In this document: in pieces, positions 8,305-18,708 of the stretch
Layout of the letters: every line of letters begins with the position of its first letter
Numbering within the stretch: the first letter of the stretch is position 1
From: Kitasatospora sp. SolWspMP-SS2h
GTDB lineage: Bacteria; Actinomycetota; Actinomycetes; Streptomycetales; Streptomycetaceae
DNA length: 64,000 nt
Assembly: GCF_003259315.1 (NCBI RefSeq)
Contig: NZ_QLLT01000007.1
Span: 105,281 to 169,280, forward strand
Direction of reading: 5' to 3'
Notes under the pieces: model-generated
Seen by the model: only the letters and a program-made list of their open reading frames with translations
Database searches by the model: none
Told to the model about the DNA's origin: nothing
Made by a program: the position numbers and the translations under genes

Positions 8305-8886
8305 ATGATGTCAGACATGGAAGCGGCCCCCTCGCTCACCGGGCGACTGCTCGTGGCGACGCCCGTGCTGACCGACCCGAACTTCGCCAGGTCGGTGGTC
8401 CTGCTGCTCGACCACGACGCCCAGGGCGCGCTCGGGGTGGTGCTCAACCGCCCCACGCCGGTGGGCGTGGCCGCCGTGCTGGACGGCTGGGCGCCGCTGG
8501 CGGGCGACCCGCCGGTGCTCTTCCAGGGCGGGCCGGTGGCCCTGGACTCCGCGCTGGCGGTGGCCGTCGTCCCCGGGGAGGAGCACGGTGACGCGCCGCT
8601 CGGCTGGCGCCGGGTGCACGGCGCGATCGGCCTGGTCGACCTGGAGGCGCCGCCCGAGGTGCTGGCCGGGGTGCTCGGCGGGATGCGGGTGTTCGCCGGC
8701 TACTCGGGCTGGTCGCCCGGGCAGCTGGAGGAGGAGCTCGCCGAGGGCGCCTGGCACCTGGTGGACTGCGAGGCGGGGGACGTCTCCTGCGCCGAGCCGG
8801 ACCGGCTGTGGCGCGAGGTGCTGCGCCGCCAGCGCGGGCCGCTGGCGATGCTCGCCACCTATCCCGACGACCCGCTGCTGAACTGA
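8305..8886 (+). CDS. YqgE/AlgH family protein
   Basis: 193 aa, the usual length of the UPF0301/YqgE family. It starts MMSDMEAAPSLTGRLLVATPVLTDPNFARSV and has the family signatures VVLLLDHDAQGALGVVLNRP, FQGGPV, and FAGYSGWSPGQLEEEL. The family is widespread, and its precise role is unsettled; it is a compact cytoplasmic fold. Here it is divergent from murA and followed by DUF3039, as I recall for other streptomycetes. Either ATG 8305 or 8308 or the ATG at 8317 could be used. Confidence 0.9.
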   Translation: MMSDMEAAPSLTGRLLVATPVLTDPNFARSVVLLLDHDAQGALGVVLNRPTPVGVAAVLDGWAPLAGDPPVLFQGGPVALDSALAVAVVPGEEHGDAPLGWRRVHGAIGLVDLEAPPEVLAGVLGGMRVFAGYSGWSPGQLEEELAEGAWHLVDCEAGDVSCAEPDRLWREVLRRQRGPLAMLATYPDDPLLN

Positions 8887-8946
8887 CCGAGGAGCCCGGT
8901 GCACGCGGTGGCCCGGTTCCGGGCGGCCCCCATAGACTTGGCACCC

Positions 8947-9222
8947 ATGAGCACTCTTGAGCCCGAGCGCGGTCTCGGCACCGGCACCCTGGTCGAGCCC
9001 GTCCCGCAGACGTCGCACGGGGACGGCGACCACGAGCGCTTCGCCCACTACGTCCAGAAGGACAAGATCATGGAGAGCGCGCTCTCCGGGTCCCCCGTGG
9101 TGGCGCTGTGCGGCAAGGTCTGGGTGCCCGGGCGCGACCCGAAGAAGTACCCGGTCTGCCCGATGTGCAAGGAGATCTTCGACGGGCTGAACAACCCCGG
9201 CGGGGACGACAAGAAGGACTGA
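8947..9222 (+). CDS. DUF3039 domain protein, small putative zinc-binding protein
   Basis: 91 aa from the ATG at 8947. After a variable N-terminus comes the conserved stretch HERFAHYVQKDKIMESALSG and ALCGKVWVPGRDPKKYPVCPMCKEIFDGL. Cysteines at ALCGK and PVCPMC form a CxxC-type pair plus one more, so a bound metal is likely, although no function is established for the family. It is a conserved actinobacterial gene, 60 bases after yqgE. A stretch resembling a -10 box (CATAGACT) precedes the ATG by about ten bases, so the mRNA may be nearly leaderless. Confidence 0.88.
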   Translation: MSTLEPERGLGTGTLVEPVPQTSHGDGDHERFAHYVQKDKIMESALSGSPVVALCGKVWVPGRDPKKYPVCPMCKEIFDGLNNPGGDDKKD

Positions 9223-9295
9223 CGGCGCGCGACCTGCGCGAACACCTCCCGAGTGGTCTATGCCAATCGGGGTGGTCCGGGGCAGGATGAGGCGC

Positions 9296-10933
9296 ATGGA
9301 CCTCATCCCCGCCCCGTCGCACGTCCAGGCCCGCAGCGACGCCCCGCCCTTCGTCCTGCACGCCGGCTCCCGGATCGCCGCCGCCCCCGGGACCGGGGCC
9401 GCCGCCCGCCGGCTGCGCGCCGAGCTGTCCGCCGCCACCGGCTTCGACCTGGACCCGGCCCCGGCCGGGCAGGACGGCGACCTGCGGCTGGCGCTCGACC
9501 CGGAGCTCGGCGCGGAGGAGTACCGGCTGGACGCCGACGCCGCCGCCGTCCGGCTCACCGGCGGCAGCGCCGCGGGCCTGGCGCACGCCGCGCAGACCCT
9601 GCGCCAGCTGCTCGGCCCCGCTGCGTACCGCAGCGCCCCGCTGCCCGGCGCGCACTGGACGGTCCCCGCGGTGGAGATCCGCGACGCGCCCCGGTTCGGC
9701 TGGCGCGGCGCCCTGCTGGACGTCTCCCGGCACTTCATGCCCAAGGCCGGCGTGCTGCGCTTCATCGACCAGCTCGCCGCCCACAAGCTCAACGTCTTCC
9801 ACTTCCACCTGACCGACGACCAGGGCTGGCGGATCGAGGTCCGGCGCTACCCGAAGCTCACCGAGGCGGGCGCCTGGCGCGAGCGCTCGATGATCGGCTA
9901 CCGGGCCGGCGGCCGGCACGACGACCAGCCGCACGGCGGCTACTACACCCAGGACGACCTGCGCGAGATCGTCGCCTACGCCGCCGCCCGGCACATCACC
10001 GTCGTCCCCGAGGTCGACCTGCCCGGCCACAACCAGGCCGCCATCGCCGCCTACCCCGCGCTCGGCAACACCGACGTGGTCGACACCGCCGCGCTCGGCA
10101 CCTGGACCGACTGGGGCGTCAGCGCGAACATCCTGAACGCCTCCGAGGCCACCCTGCGCTTCTACGAGCACGTGCTGGAGGAGGTGCTGGAGATCTTCCC
10201 CTCCGCCTTCGTCCACCTCGGCGGCGACGAGTGCCCCAAGGACCAGTGGAAGCAGTCCGACGCCGCCCAGGCCCGGATCGCCGAACTCGGCCTGAAGGAC
10301 GAGTTCGAGCTGCAGAGCCACGTCATCCGGCACTTCGACCGCTGGCTGGCCGAGCGCGGCCGCCGGCTGATCGGCTGGGACGAGATCCTGGAGGGCGGTC
10401 TGGCCCCCGGCGCGGCCGTGTCGTCGTGGCGCGGTTACGAGGGCGGGATCGCCGCCGCGAACGCCGGGCACGACGTGGTGATGTGCCCCGAGCAGCACGT
10501 CTACCTCGACCACCGGCAGGCCGACGGCGCGGACGAGCCCGTCCCGGTCGGCTGGGTGCGCACGCTGGAGGACGTCTACCGCTTCGAGCCCGTCCCGCCG
10601 CAGCTCGACGCGGCCGCCGCCGCGCACGTCATCGGCACCCAGGCGAACCTCTGGACCGAGTTCATGGACGACGGCCGGGACGTCGACTACAAGGCGTTCC
10701 CGCGGCTGGCCGCGTTCGCCGAGGTCGCCTGGTCCGACCTGCCGCGCGACCCGGCCGACCGCGACTTCGCGGACTTCGAGCGCCGGATGGCCGGCCACTA
10801 CCCCCGGCTGGACGCGCTCGGCATCGAGTACCGCCGCCCCGGCGGCCCGCTCCCCTGGCAGCGCAAGCCCGGCATCGTCGGCCGCCCGCTGGACGGCCCG
10901 CCCGGACCGTCCGGCGAGCACACCGCCCCCTGA
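9296..10933 (+). CDS. Beta-N-acetylhexosaminidase, glycoside hydrolase family 20
   Basis: 545 aa. An N-terminal alpha/beta domain is followed by the GH20 barrel. HLGGDECPK carries the paired catalytic residues D311-E312, in which Asp orients the substrate acetamido group and Glu is the acid. Other family blocks are LDVSRHFMPK, HKLNVFHFHLTDDQGWRIE, VVPEVDLPGHNQAA and WDEILEGGL. It releases terminal GlcNAc/GalNAc, for example from chitobiose. There is no clear signal peptide with the start at 9296 (preceded by GGATGAGG), so it may act inside the cell on imported chito-oligosaccharides. An alternative ATG at 9260 adds twelve residues and no signal sequence. Confidence 0.93.
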   Translation: MDLIPAPSHVQARSDAPPFVLHAGSRIAAAPGTGAAARRLRAELSAATGFDLDPAPAGQDGDLRLALDPELGAEEYRLDADAAAVRLTGGSAAGLAHAAQTLRQLLGPAAYRSAPLPGAHWTVPAVEIRDAPRFGWRGALLDVSRHFMPKAGVLRFIDQLAAHKLNVFHFHLTDDQGWRIEVRRYPKLTEAGAWRERSMIGYRAGGRHDDQPHGGYYTQDDLREIVAYAAARHITVVPEVDLPGHNQAAIAAYPALGNTDVVDTAALGTWTDWGVSANILNASEATLRFYEHVLEEVLEIFPSAFVHLGGDECPKDQWKQSDAAQARIAELGLKDEFELQSHVIRHFDRWLAERGRRLIGWDEILEGGLAPGAAVSSWRGYEGGIAAANAGHDVVMCPEQHVYLDHRQADGADEPVPVGWVRTLEDVYRFEPVPPQLDAAAAAHVIGTQANLWTEFMDDGRDVDYKAFPRLAAFAEVAWSDLPRDPADRDFADFERRMAGHYPRLDALGIEYRRPGGPLPWQRKPGIVGRPLDGPPGPSGEHTAP

Positions 10934-10939
10934 CGCCGG

Positions 10940-10952
10940 TGACGGAGCGTCA
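10940..10952. repeat. TGACG-N3-CGTCA palindrome, copy 1
   Basis: TGACGGAGCGTCA, seven bases after the GH20 stop. Member of the interspersed 13-bp palindrome set described in the findings. Confidence 0.75.
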
Positions 10953-11109
10953 GCAGGGGGGAACTCCGGGCGAGGACCGCTCGTCATGACCGGGTGAACA
11001 ACCGATCACCCCGGCCACGACCTGATCGCGGTCGCGCCCGGAGTTGTCCCGAGTTGTTCGGACCTGTCCGCCACCCGGGAAATGATCAGCGGTCTTTGTG
11101 TGCCAGAGT

Positions 11110-11140
11110 TGCCCAACCCGCACCGATCGCCCGTACCCTA
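11110..11140 (+). promoter_or_regulatory. Possible promoter of the xanthine-dehydrogenase-like operon
   Basis: TTGCCC (about 11110) and TACCCT lie 19 bases apart upstream of the first dehydrogenase gene. The spacer is at the long end, so this is a weak call. Transcription would begin near 11150. Confidence 0.35.
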
Positions 11141-11183
11141 CGGGCGGCAGTCCGCACTGCAAATGGAGCACGGTGGGAACCTG

Positions 11184-12055
11184 GTGAACCGGACGATCAT
11201 GTTGCCGGCCTCGGTGGACGAGGCGGTCGAAGCGCTGGCCGCCACCCCGGGGGCGGTGCCGGTGGCGGGCGCCACCGACCTGATGGAGGCCGTCAACGCC
11301 GGGCGGCTGCGGCCCGCCGCCCTGATCGGACTCGGCCGGATCACCGAACTGCGCGGCTGGCGCTACGAGGACGGCGGCACCGCCGTCCTCGGCGCCGGGC
11401 TCACCCACGCCCGGATGGACCGCCCCGACTTCGCCGCGCTCATCCCCGCCCTCGCCGACGCGGCCCGCACCGCCGGGCCCCCGCAGGTGCGCAACGTCGG
11501 CACCCTCGGCGGCAACATCGCCGCCGGCGACCCGGCCGGCGACACCCTGCCGGTGCTCGCCGCCCTGGAGGCCACCGCCACCCTCGCCCGGGCCGGCGCC
11601 GTCCGCGACGTGCCGATCAGCCACCTGCTCACCGGCCTCGACCCGCTGCGCCCCGGCGAACTGCTCACCTGGGTGCGGGTCCCGCTGCTGCACGCCCCCC
11701 AGGTCTTCCTCAAGTCCACCGGCCGCAGCGGCCCGGCCCGCGCCACCGCCTCCGTCGCCCTGGTCCTCGACCCCGCCCGGCGCGGCGTGCGCTGCGCCGT
11801 CGGCGCCGTCGCCCCCGTCCCGCTGCGGCCGCTGGAGGCCGAGAGCTGGGTGGCCGGCTGCATCGACTGGGACGCCCGCGGCGCCGAGGGCGCGGTGCTG
11901 ATCGACCCCGCCGCGCTCGCCGCGTTCGGCGAGTACGTGGCGGGCGCGTGCGTCCCCGAGAACGGGACACACGGCGAGGGGGCGGGCGCGGCCGCGGCCC
12001 GCCTGCGGCGTACCGTGGCGGTGCTGGCCCGCCGGGCACTGGGAAGGGCGCTCAA

Positions 12056-12059
<4 letters not shown>
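11184..12059 (+). CDS. FAD-binding subunit of a xanthine-dehydrogenase-like complex
   Basis: 291 aa from the GTG at 11184, which has GGTGGGA five bases upstream; the ATG at 11163 is an alternative that adds seven residues but lacks a ribosome site. The family is the medium, CoxM/PCMH-type FAD subunit: VPVAGATDLMEAVNAGRLRP and VGTLGGNIAAGDPAGDTLPVLAAL are the two FAD-contacting segments (G-[GA]-TDL and T-L-G-G-N). It passes electrons from the iron-sulfur subunit to the acceptor. Its stop overlaps the next start (GTGA), showing a translationally coupled operon with the iron-sulfur and molybdopterin subunits. Substrate is unknown because the large subunit is unusual. Confidence 0.85.
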
Positions 12060-13044
<985 letters not shown>

Positions 13045-13048
<4 letters not shown>

Positions 13049-15354
13049 CCTCCGCCACCGAGCTCCCGGCGGCCGCCCCCGCGGACCACGAGACCGGCAC
13101 CACCGGCCTCGGCACCTCCCCGCTGCGCACCGACGCCCTCCCCAAGGCCCTGGGCATCTACCCCTACGCCGCCGACCTGTGGGCCGAAGGGCTGCTCTGG
13201 GGCGCCGTGCTGCGCTCCCCGCACCCGCACGCCCGGATCGTCTCGGTGGACACCGCCCCCGCGCTCGCCATCCCCGGCGTGCACGCCGTGGTCACCGCCG
13301 CCGACCTCCCGCCCGGCCCCGACGGCGGCCCCGCCGGGCCGGCCACCGCAGACCGCCCGGTCCTCGCCGCCGGCGTGGTGCGCCACCACGGCGAACCCGT
13401 CGCCGCGGTCGCCGCCGACCACCCCGACACCGCCCGGCTCGCCGCCGCCGCGATCCTGGTCGAGTACGAGCCGCTGGAGCCCGTCACCGACCCCGAGGCC
13501 GCCTTCCACGCCCCCCCGCTGCACCCCGACGGCAACCTGCTGCGCCACCTGCCGCTGCGCACCGGCGACCCCGACGCGGTCGGCGCGATCGTCGTCGAGG
13601 GCCTCTACCAGGTCGGCCGCCAGGACCCGGCCCCGATCGGCGCCGAGGCCGGACTCGCCGTGCCCCGCCCCGACGGCGGCGTCGAACTGCACCTGTCCTC
13701 CACCGACCCGCACGGCGACCGCGACCGCACCGCCGCCCGCCTCGGCCTCGACCCCGACCGGGTCCGCCTGGTCGTCACCGGCGTCCCCGGCGCCACCAGC
13801 GACCGCGAGGACCTCTCCTTCCAGGTCACCCTCGCCCTGCTCGCGCTGCGCAGCGGCCGGCCGGTCAAGATGACCCTCACCCGCGCCGAGTCCTTCCAGT
13901 CCCACCCCACCCGGCACCCCGCCCTGCTGCGCTACCGCCACCACGCCGACGCCGAGGGCCGGCTGGTCAAGGTCGAGGCGCAGATCCTGCTCGACGGCGG
14001 CGCCTACGCCGACGTCTCCGCCGAGGCGCTGGCCGCCGCCGTCGCCTTCTCGGTCGGCCCCTACACCTGCCCCAACGTCTTCGTCGACGCCTGGGCGGTG
14101 CGCACCAACAACCCGCCGGCCGGCCGGATGCGCGGCGAGGGCGCCCTGCAGACCTGCTTCGCGTACGAGTCGCAGCTCGACCAGCTCGCCAGGCAGCTCG
14201 GCATCGACCCGGTCGAGATCCGCCGCCGCAACGCCATGACCACCGGCGACCCGCTGCCCACCGGCCAGGCCGTCACCTGCCCCGCCCCGGTCGAGGCCCT
14301 GCTCGACGCGCTCGACGCCTCCCCGCTGCCCGCCCTCCCGCTGGACGACCCGCAGGCCGACTGGCTGCTGCCCGGCGGCCCCGGCGGCGCGGGCGACCCC
14401 ACCGCGGTGCGCCGCGGCATCGGCTACGCGGTCGGCATGGTGCACATGCTCGGCGCGGAGGGCGAGGACGAGGTCTCCACCGCGACCGTCCGGGTCTCCG
14501 GCGACCACGCCACCGTGATCTGCGCGGCCGTCGACTCCGGCCAGGGCTTCGCCACCCTGGCCCGGCAGATCGTCCAGTCGGTGCTCGGCGTCAGCGAGGT
14601 GTACATCGCGCCCGTCGACTCCGACCAGTCCGCGGCCGGCCCCGCCTCCCGCGGCCGGCACACCTGGGTCTCCGGCGGCGCCGTCGAGCGGGCCGCGCTG
14701 ATGGTCCGGCACCAGATGCTGCAGCCGATCGCCGCCGACTTCGGGATGTCCGTCGAACTGCTCACCATCACCGACGGGAAGATCACCTCGTACGACGGCG
14801 TGCTCGGCATGCCGGTCAGCGAGGCCCTGGAGGGCCGCGAGCTCTGGGCCACCGCCCAGTGCCGGCCGCACCCCACCGAGCCGCTCGACCCCGAGACCGG
14901 GCAGGGCGACGCCTTCGTCTCCATCGCGTTCTGCGCGATGCGCGCCGTGGTCGACGTCGACATCGAACTCGGCGCCGTCCGGGTCGTCGACGTCACCGTC
15001 GCCCAGGAGGTCGGCCGGGCGCTGAACCCCCGGCAGATCGAGGACCGGATTGAGGGCGCCGTCGCCCAGGGCGTCGGACTCGCCCTGCTGGAGAACCTGC
15101 GCACCGAGGGCGGCGTCCCCGTCAACGCCTCGCTCACCGGCTACCGGCTCCCCACCGCCCTGGACACCCCCGACGTCCGGATCGCCGCCCTGCTGGAGGA
15201 GCGCGACGTGGTCGCCCCGTTCGGCGCCAAGGCCGTCAGCGCGGTGCCCGCCGTGGTCGCCCCCGCCGCGGTCGCCGCCGCCGTCCGCGCCGCGACCGGG
15301 CTGCCGGTCGGGCGGCTGCCGATCCTGCCGGAGGACGCCACGCTGCCCGCCTGA
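13045..15354 (+). CDS. Molybdopterin-binding subunit of a divergent xanthine-dehydrogenase-like complex
   Basis: 769 aa with the large-subunit fold: LGTSPLRTDALPKALG and AVLRSPHPHARI at the front, MRGEGALQTCFAYESQLD near residue 361, VDSGQGFATLARQI near 497. Two key loops depart from the family. The segment that normally reads GG(A/G)FG.(R/K)ED reads PGATSDREDLS (near 249). The C-terminal G-V-G-E-P loop carrying the catalytic glutamate reads KAVSAVPAVV (near 728), so Ala stands where Glu is expected. A hydroxylase with an altered reaction, or a non-catalytic homolog, is therefore possible. The operon context (FAD and FeS subunits) is intact. The stop TGA is the left half of a 13-bp palindrome whose right half is the stop of the opposite gene. 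Confidence 0.85.
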
Positions 15355-15364
15355 CGCACCGTCA
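15352..15364. repeat. TGACG-N3-CGTCA palindrome, copy 2, containing both convergent stop codons
   Basis: TGACGCACCGTCA. The first three bases are the stop of the molybdopterin subunit (+) and the last three, read on the other strand, are the stop of the HExxH peptidase (-). The convergent genes are therefore separated by seven bases only. Confidence 0.85.
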
Positions 15365-16918
15365 CTTCCTCCGGGCGGCCGCCGTCGCCGTCGTGGTGCG
15401 GACGTGCTCCGCCCAGGCCGCCCGGAACGCGTCGGCGCTCCCGCCGGTCGCCTCGGCCAGCTGTTGGGCGTACTCGCTCGGCCTGGCGTAGTGCGCGGCC
15501 ACGAAGGCGAACGCCCGGGCCTCCCCGTAGGTCGCCGCCAGGTAGCGCACGGCGTCGCCGCTCAGCGCGTAGTTCGCGGCCCTGGCCCCGGCGGTGTCCG
15601 CGTAGAACTCGCCCTGCTCACCCGGCAGTCCGCCGTCGAAGCGCACCTCGCGCAGGTCGCCGACCAACTCGTCGCGGGCCGCCGCGTCCTCACCGCGCAG
15701 CGCCATGAACTCGGCGAAGCCCTCCGCCACCCAGTCGTGCGGCTGCCCCTTGCCGGTGGGCGAGGGCCACTCGGACAGCAGCGTCGCGACGATCGCGTGC
15801 GCCATCTCGTGCCGGCCGATGTCCGTCACGCCGTCCTGCCAGCGCGAGCCGGTGAACCGGCTGTCGGTGGTGTCCATCACGATCCGGCTGCCGCCGACCG
15901 TCATTCCGCCGACCGTCATCCCGCCGCCCGCCGTGCCGCTGCTCGCCGTGCCGCCGCTCGCCGTGCCGCGGGCCGCCCCCTCGGCCGCCACCACCGGCAT
16001 GTTGACGCCGGCCTCCAGGCTGTCGTCCTGCTTCCCGTCGCCCTGGTACAGCTTGTTGTAGACCTCCCGGTTCTTCTCCAGCACCACGAAGAACCCCCGC
16101 GCACCCCGTCGGACGCCGACCGGCGCCGGCGCGTACTGCTGCCAGGCCGCCAGGTCGTCCCCCGCCGCCCGGGCCAGCACGTCGACGTCCCGGTCCAGCT
16201 CGGCCTCCTGGCCCCTGTCCGCCATCGCCACCAGGTGGTCGCGCACCCGCACCGACAGGTCGTCGTACACGTCCCACGGGGCCGGGTAGTAACCGGCGTC
16301 CAGGCTCTTGCCCTGGTGGTCCCGCACCGCCCCGACCCCGGTTATCACCTCGGTGCCCGACTCCACCGGCAGCACCTGCCACCCGTACTCCTCGGCGATC
16401 GGCAGGTTGTCCACGTCCTTCACCTGGTGCACGAAGTCCACCCGCAGCCGCCCGTTCAACGGCGAGTTCGACACCTCCCAGCGCGCCGTCTCCCACGGCA
16501 CCTTCCGCAGGTTCCGGAACACCAGCCGCTGCCGCTCCTTCACCTCCCCCGCCGCGAACGGCCGGACGAACCCCTCCTCGTCCCCCGCCGCCAGCGCCCG
16601 CGTCAACCCGTCCGCGACCCGCCGCCAGTTCTCCTGCTCCACCACGTACGCGGGCGTCGTCGCCCCCTTCCGCCCCACCTGCAGGTACGCCGTTCCCCCC
16701 ACCGCGGCCACCACCACCAGCACCACCAGCGCGATCCCCAGCACCCCCAGCACCCGCGACCCCCGCCCCGGCGGCTGCGGCGCCGGGTACGCGGACTGCC
16801 AGTCCTGGCCCTGGTACGGCGGGGGCGGGAACCCCGGGTACGACTGCTGCCCCGGCACGGGCGCGCCGGACTGCGGCGGATGCGTCAAGAGTTCCCCCAA
16901 GGACGGACGACGCGCCAT
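15362..16918 (-). CDS. Membrane-anchored putative zinc metallopeptidase (HExxH)
   Basis: 518 aa. A Pro/Gln/Tyr-rich cytoplasmic N-terminus (1-53) leads into one hydrophobic segment (about 56-79, VLGVLGIALVVLVVVAAVGG), with the rest predicted outside. GRHEMAHAI near residue 367 gives HExxH, and HDWVAEGFAEFMA downstream supplies a likely third ligand in a gluzincin pattern (peptidase MA-like). Residues ~95-250 look like an NTF2-like or similar accessory region. Start ATG at 16918. It lies next to a T7SS mycosin gene, transcribed the other way; the proline-rich N-terminus plus TM resembles other envelope proteins of this group. Substrate unknown. Peptidase identity is inferred from motif only. 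Confidence 0.7.
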   Translation of the reverse strand: MARRPSLGELLTHPPQSGAPVPGQQSYPGFPPPPYQGQDWQSAYPAPQPPGRGSRVLGVLGIALVVLVVVAAVGGTAYLQVGRKGATTPAYVVEQENWRRVADGLTRALAAGDEEGFVRPFAAGEVKERQRLVFRNLRKVPWETARWEVSNSPLNGRLRVDFVHQVKDVDNLPIAEEYGWQVLPVESGTEVITGVGAVRDHQGKSLDAGYYPAPWDVYDDLSVRVRDHLVAMADRGQEAELDRDVDVLARAAGDDLAAWQQYAPAPVGVRRGARGFFVVLEKNREVYNKLYQGDGKQDDSLEAGVNMPVVAAEGAARGTASGGTASSGTAGGGMTVGGMTVGGSRIVMDTTDSRFTGSRWQDGVTDIGRHEMAHAIVATLLSEWPSPTGKGQPHDWVAEGFAEFMALRGEDAAARDELVGDLREVRFDGGLPGEQGEFYADTAGARAANYALSGDAVRYLAATYGEARAFAFVAAHYARPSEYAQQLAEATGGSADAFRAAWAEHVRTTTATAAARRK

Positions 16919-17105
16919 TCATAGCACAGCCCCCGACCACCCCCACCAGCCCTTTCCCCCACCGACGGCACACGAACGAGACCGACACCCCGGCGGCGGG
17001 CACCCAGCGGCCTTCGCCCGACCCGACCCCGTACCGCCGCTGCCGCAGGGCGGTGAAATGCAGCGGCCCTTGCCACGAGAGGCCGGTGCCAGGGCGGGTG
17101 ACGGA

Positions 17106-17119
17106 CGATACGATCGAAC
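17106..17119 (+). promoter_or_regulatory. 14-bp element CGATACGATCGAAC, copy 1 (upstream of mycosin)
   Basis: CGATACGATCGAAC occurs here, about 60 bases before the mycosin start, and again at 18621-18634, about 75 bases before the Esx-like gene start. Following bases are also similar (CGTCCTG versus GCTCTG). It contains TACGAT, a possible -10 box, and CGATCG. Confidence 0.6.
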
Positions 17120-17178
17120 CGTCCTGTGTTCCGGGGGCGCTGCGAGAGCGAACGGGCTGTCTACTGACGGGGTGTTTG

Positions 17179-18594
17179 ATGGTGCTGGCCAGACTGACGG
17201 GCGCGCTCGGCGCGACCGCTTTGACAGCGGGCATGCTGTTCGTCGGCGCGCCGACGGCGTCGGCGGACCAGGTGCGGGACGCGCAGTGGGCGAACGCGTA
17301 CTTCGACCTGGACAAGGTGTGGTCGGTCAGCAAGGGTGACGGCGTGATCGTCGCGGTGATCGACACCGGGGTCAAGGCGAATCATCCGGACCTGTCGGGG
17401 TCGCTGCTGCCCGGGTACGACCCCGGCGGCCAGGGACGCGAGATCAAGCCGACCACTGAACACGGGACGGGCATGGCGAGCCTGATCGCCGGTCACGGAC
17501 ACGGCAACGGCGAGGGCGTGACCGGCCTCGCGCCCGGAGCCAAGATCCTGCCGATCTTCCACGGGGACGGCGGCGCGATGCCGCAGGGCATCAAGTGGGC
17601 GGTCGACCACGGCGCCAAGGTCATCAATATCTCCCAGGTCACGGATCTGGTCGAGCAGGACTCCTTCACCGATGCGGTGGCCTACGCGCTCCAGCACAAG
17701 GTGCTGATCGTGGCGGGCACCGGCAACGACGGGGGGCCCGTCCGTCCTCCGGCGAACGTTCCCGGGGTGCTCGCGGTCGGTGCCGTGGACAAGAACCAAA
17801 GGATCTGGCCGCAGTCGAACTACGGCCCCGAGGTCATGTTGACGGCACCGGGTGTCGACATCGTGATGGCCGGCAGCGGCGGATCGGGCTCCTGCACCTC
17901 CCAGTACTGCATGGCTGACGGCACCTCGGACTCCACCGCCTACGTCTCCGCCGCGGCGGCCCTGGTGTTCGCCAAGTACCCCGATCTCACGCCGGGCCAG
18001 GTGGCCAACCGGCTGGTGAAGACGGCCGCGGCTCCCGCGGGCGCCTCCAAACTGCCCGACAGCCACTACGGATACGGTGTCGTCCGCCCGTACCAGGCCC
18101 TGACCGCAAACGTTCCTGCCGGTTCCGCGCAGGGGCCGCTCGCGGCGGCGGCCGGTGCCGCCGCTCCGTCGGCCGGTGCCGGGGCGACGCAGGAGACGAA
18201 GGACCCGGGCAGTGACGGGGCGGGAACGGGCGGGCTCGGTTCTCCAGGGGCGGTGCCGGGCGTCAAGCAGTCGTCGTCGGGATCGGCCCTGCCCCTGGTC
18301 CTCGCCATCGGCGGCGGGCTGGTCGTGCTGCTCATCGTGGTCATCGCGATCGCGGTGTCCAGCAGCCGGAAGCGCAACCGCAACCGCGCACAGGGCTTCC
18401 AGGCCCAGGCCGGGGTCCCGTACGGTGCTGCACCGGGGTGGCCCCCGGCCCAGCAACAGCCGTACGGTCAGGCGGGTCAGCCAGTCCAGCAGCAACCGTA
18501 CGGACAACCGGGCCAGCAGCCGCCGCCGTACGGCTACCCGCCGCAGCAGCCGCCCTACAACAATCCGTACCAGGACGGCAACCAATCGCGTTGA
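17179..18594 (+). CDS. Mycosin-like subtilisin protease of a type VII secretion cassette (cassette A)
   Basis: 471 aa. A signal peptide (1-29, ending TASA) is followed by an S8 protease domain: D62 (VIDTGV), H95 (EHGTGMA), the oxyanion Asn in AGTGNDGG, and S250 (ADGTSDSTAYVSAAAAL). A single TM segment (about 371-393) and a cytoplasmic tail of repeated QQPYGQ/QPPPYGYPP blocks end the protein. This is the MycP arrangement: a membrane-held protease facing outward. The ATG at 17179 gives the signal peptide; the longer frame does not. The Esx-like gene and Gly-rich substrate follow on the same strand. It likely trims secreted substrates. Confidence 0.88.
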   Translation: MVLARLTGALGATALTAGMLFVGAPTASADQVRDAQWANAYFDLDKVWSVSKGDGVIVAVIDTGVKANHPDLSGSLLPGYDPGGQGREIKPTTEHGTGMASLIAGHGHGNGEGVTGLAPGAKILPIFHGDGGAMPQGIKWAVDHGAKVINISQVTDLVEQDSFTDAVAYALQHKVLIVAGTGNDGGPVRPPANVPGVLAVGAVDKNQRIWPQSNYGPEVMLTAPGVDIVMAGSGGSGSCTSQYCMADGTSDSTAYVSAAAALVFAKYPDLTPGQVANRLVKTAAAPAGASKLPDSHYGYGVVRPYQALTANVPAGSAQGPLAAAAGAAAPSAGAGATQETKDPGSDGAGTGGLGSPGAVPGVKQSSSGSALPLVLAIGGGLVVLLIVVIAIAVSSSRKRNRNRAQGFQAQAGVPYGAAPGWPPAQQQPYGQAGQPVQQQPYGQPGQQPPPYGYPPQQPPYNNPYQDGNQSR

Positions 18595-18620
18595 CGGTGT
18601 GTTAGGGCATCGTCCGAACG

Positions 18621-18634
18621 CGATACGATCGAAC
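18621..18634 (+). promoter_or_regulatory. 14-bp element CGATACGATCGAAC, copy 2 (upstream of Esx-like gene)
   Basis: Identical to the copy at 17106-17119. It lies 27 bases after the mycosin stop, so the Esx-like and Gly-rich genes may have their own promoter with the same control as the mycosin gene. Confidence 0.6.
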
Positions 18635-18708
18635 GCTCTGACTGGGACAACCCGTCAGCCAGAGAGTTACCACGGGGAAGTTTCGACACTCCAGGGGGAG
18701 AGGGCCTC

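Noticed and set aside
17053..17178. Longer N-terminus for the cassette A mycosin (start at 17053)
   Set aside because: It would bury the signal peptide and overlap the 14-bp regulatory element.
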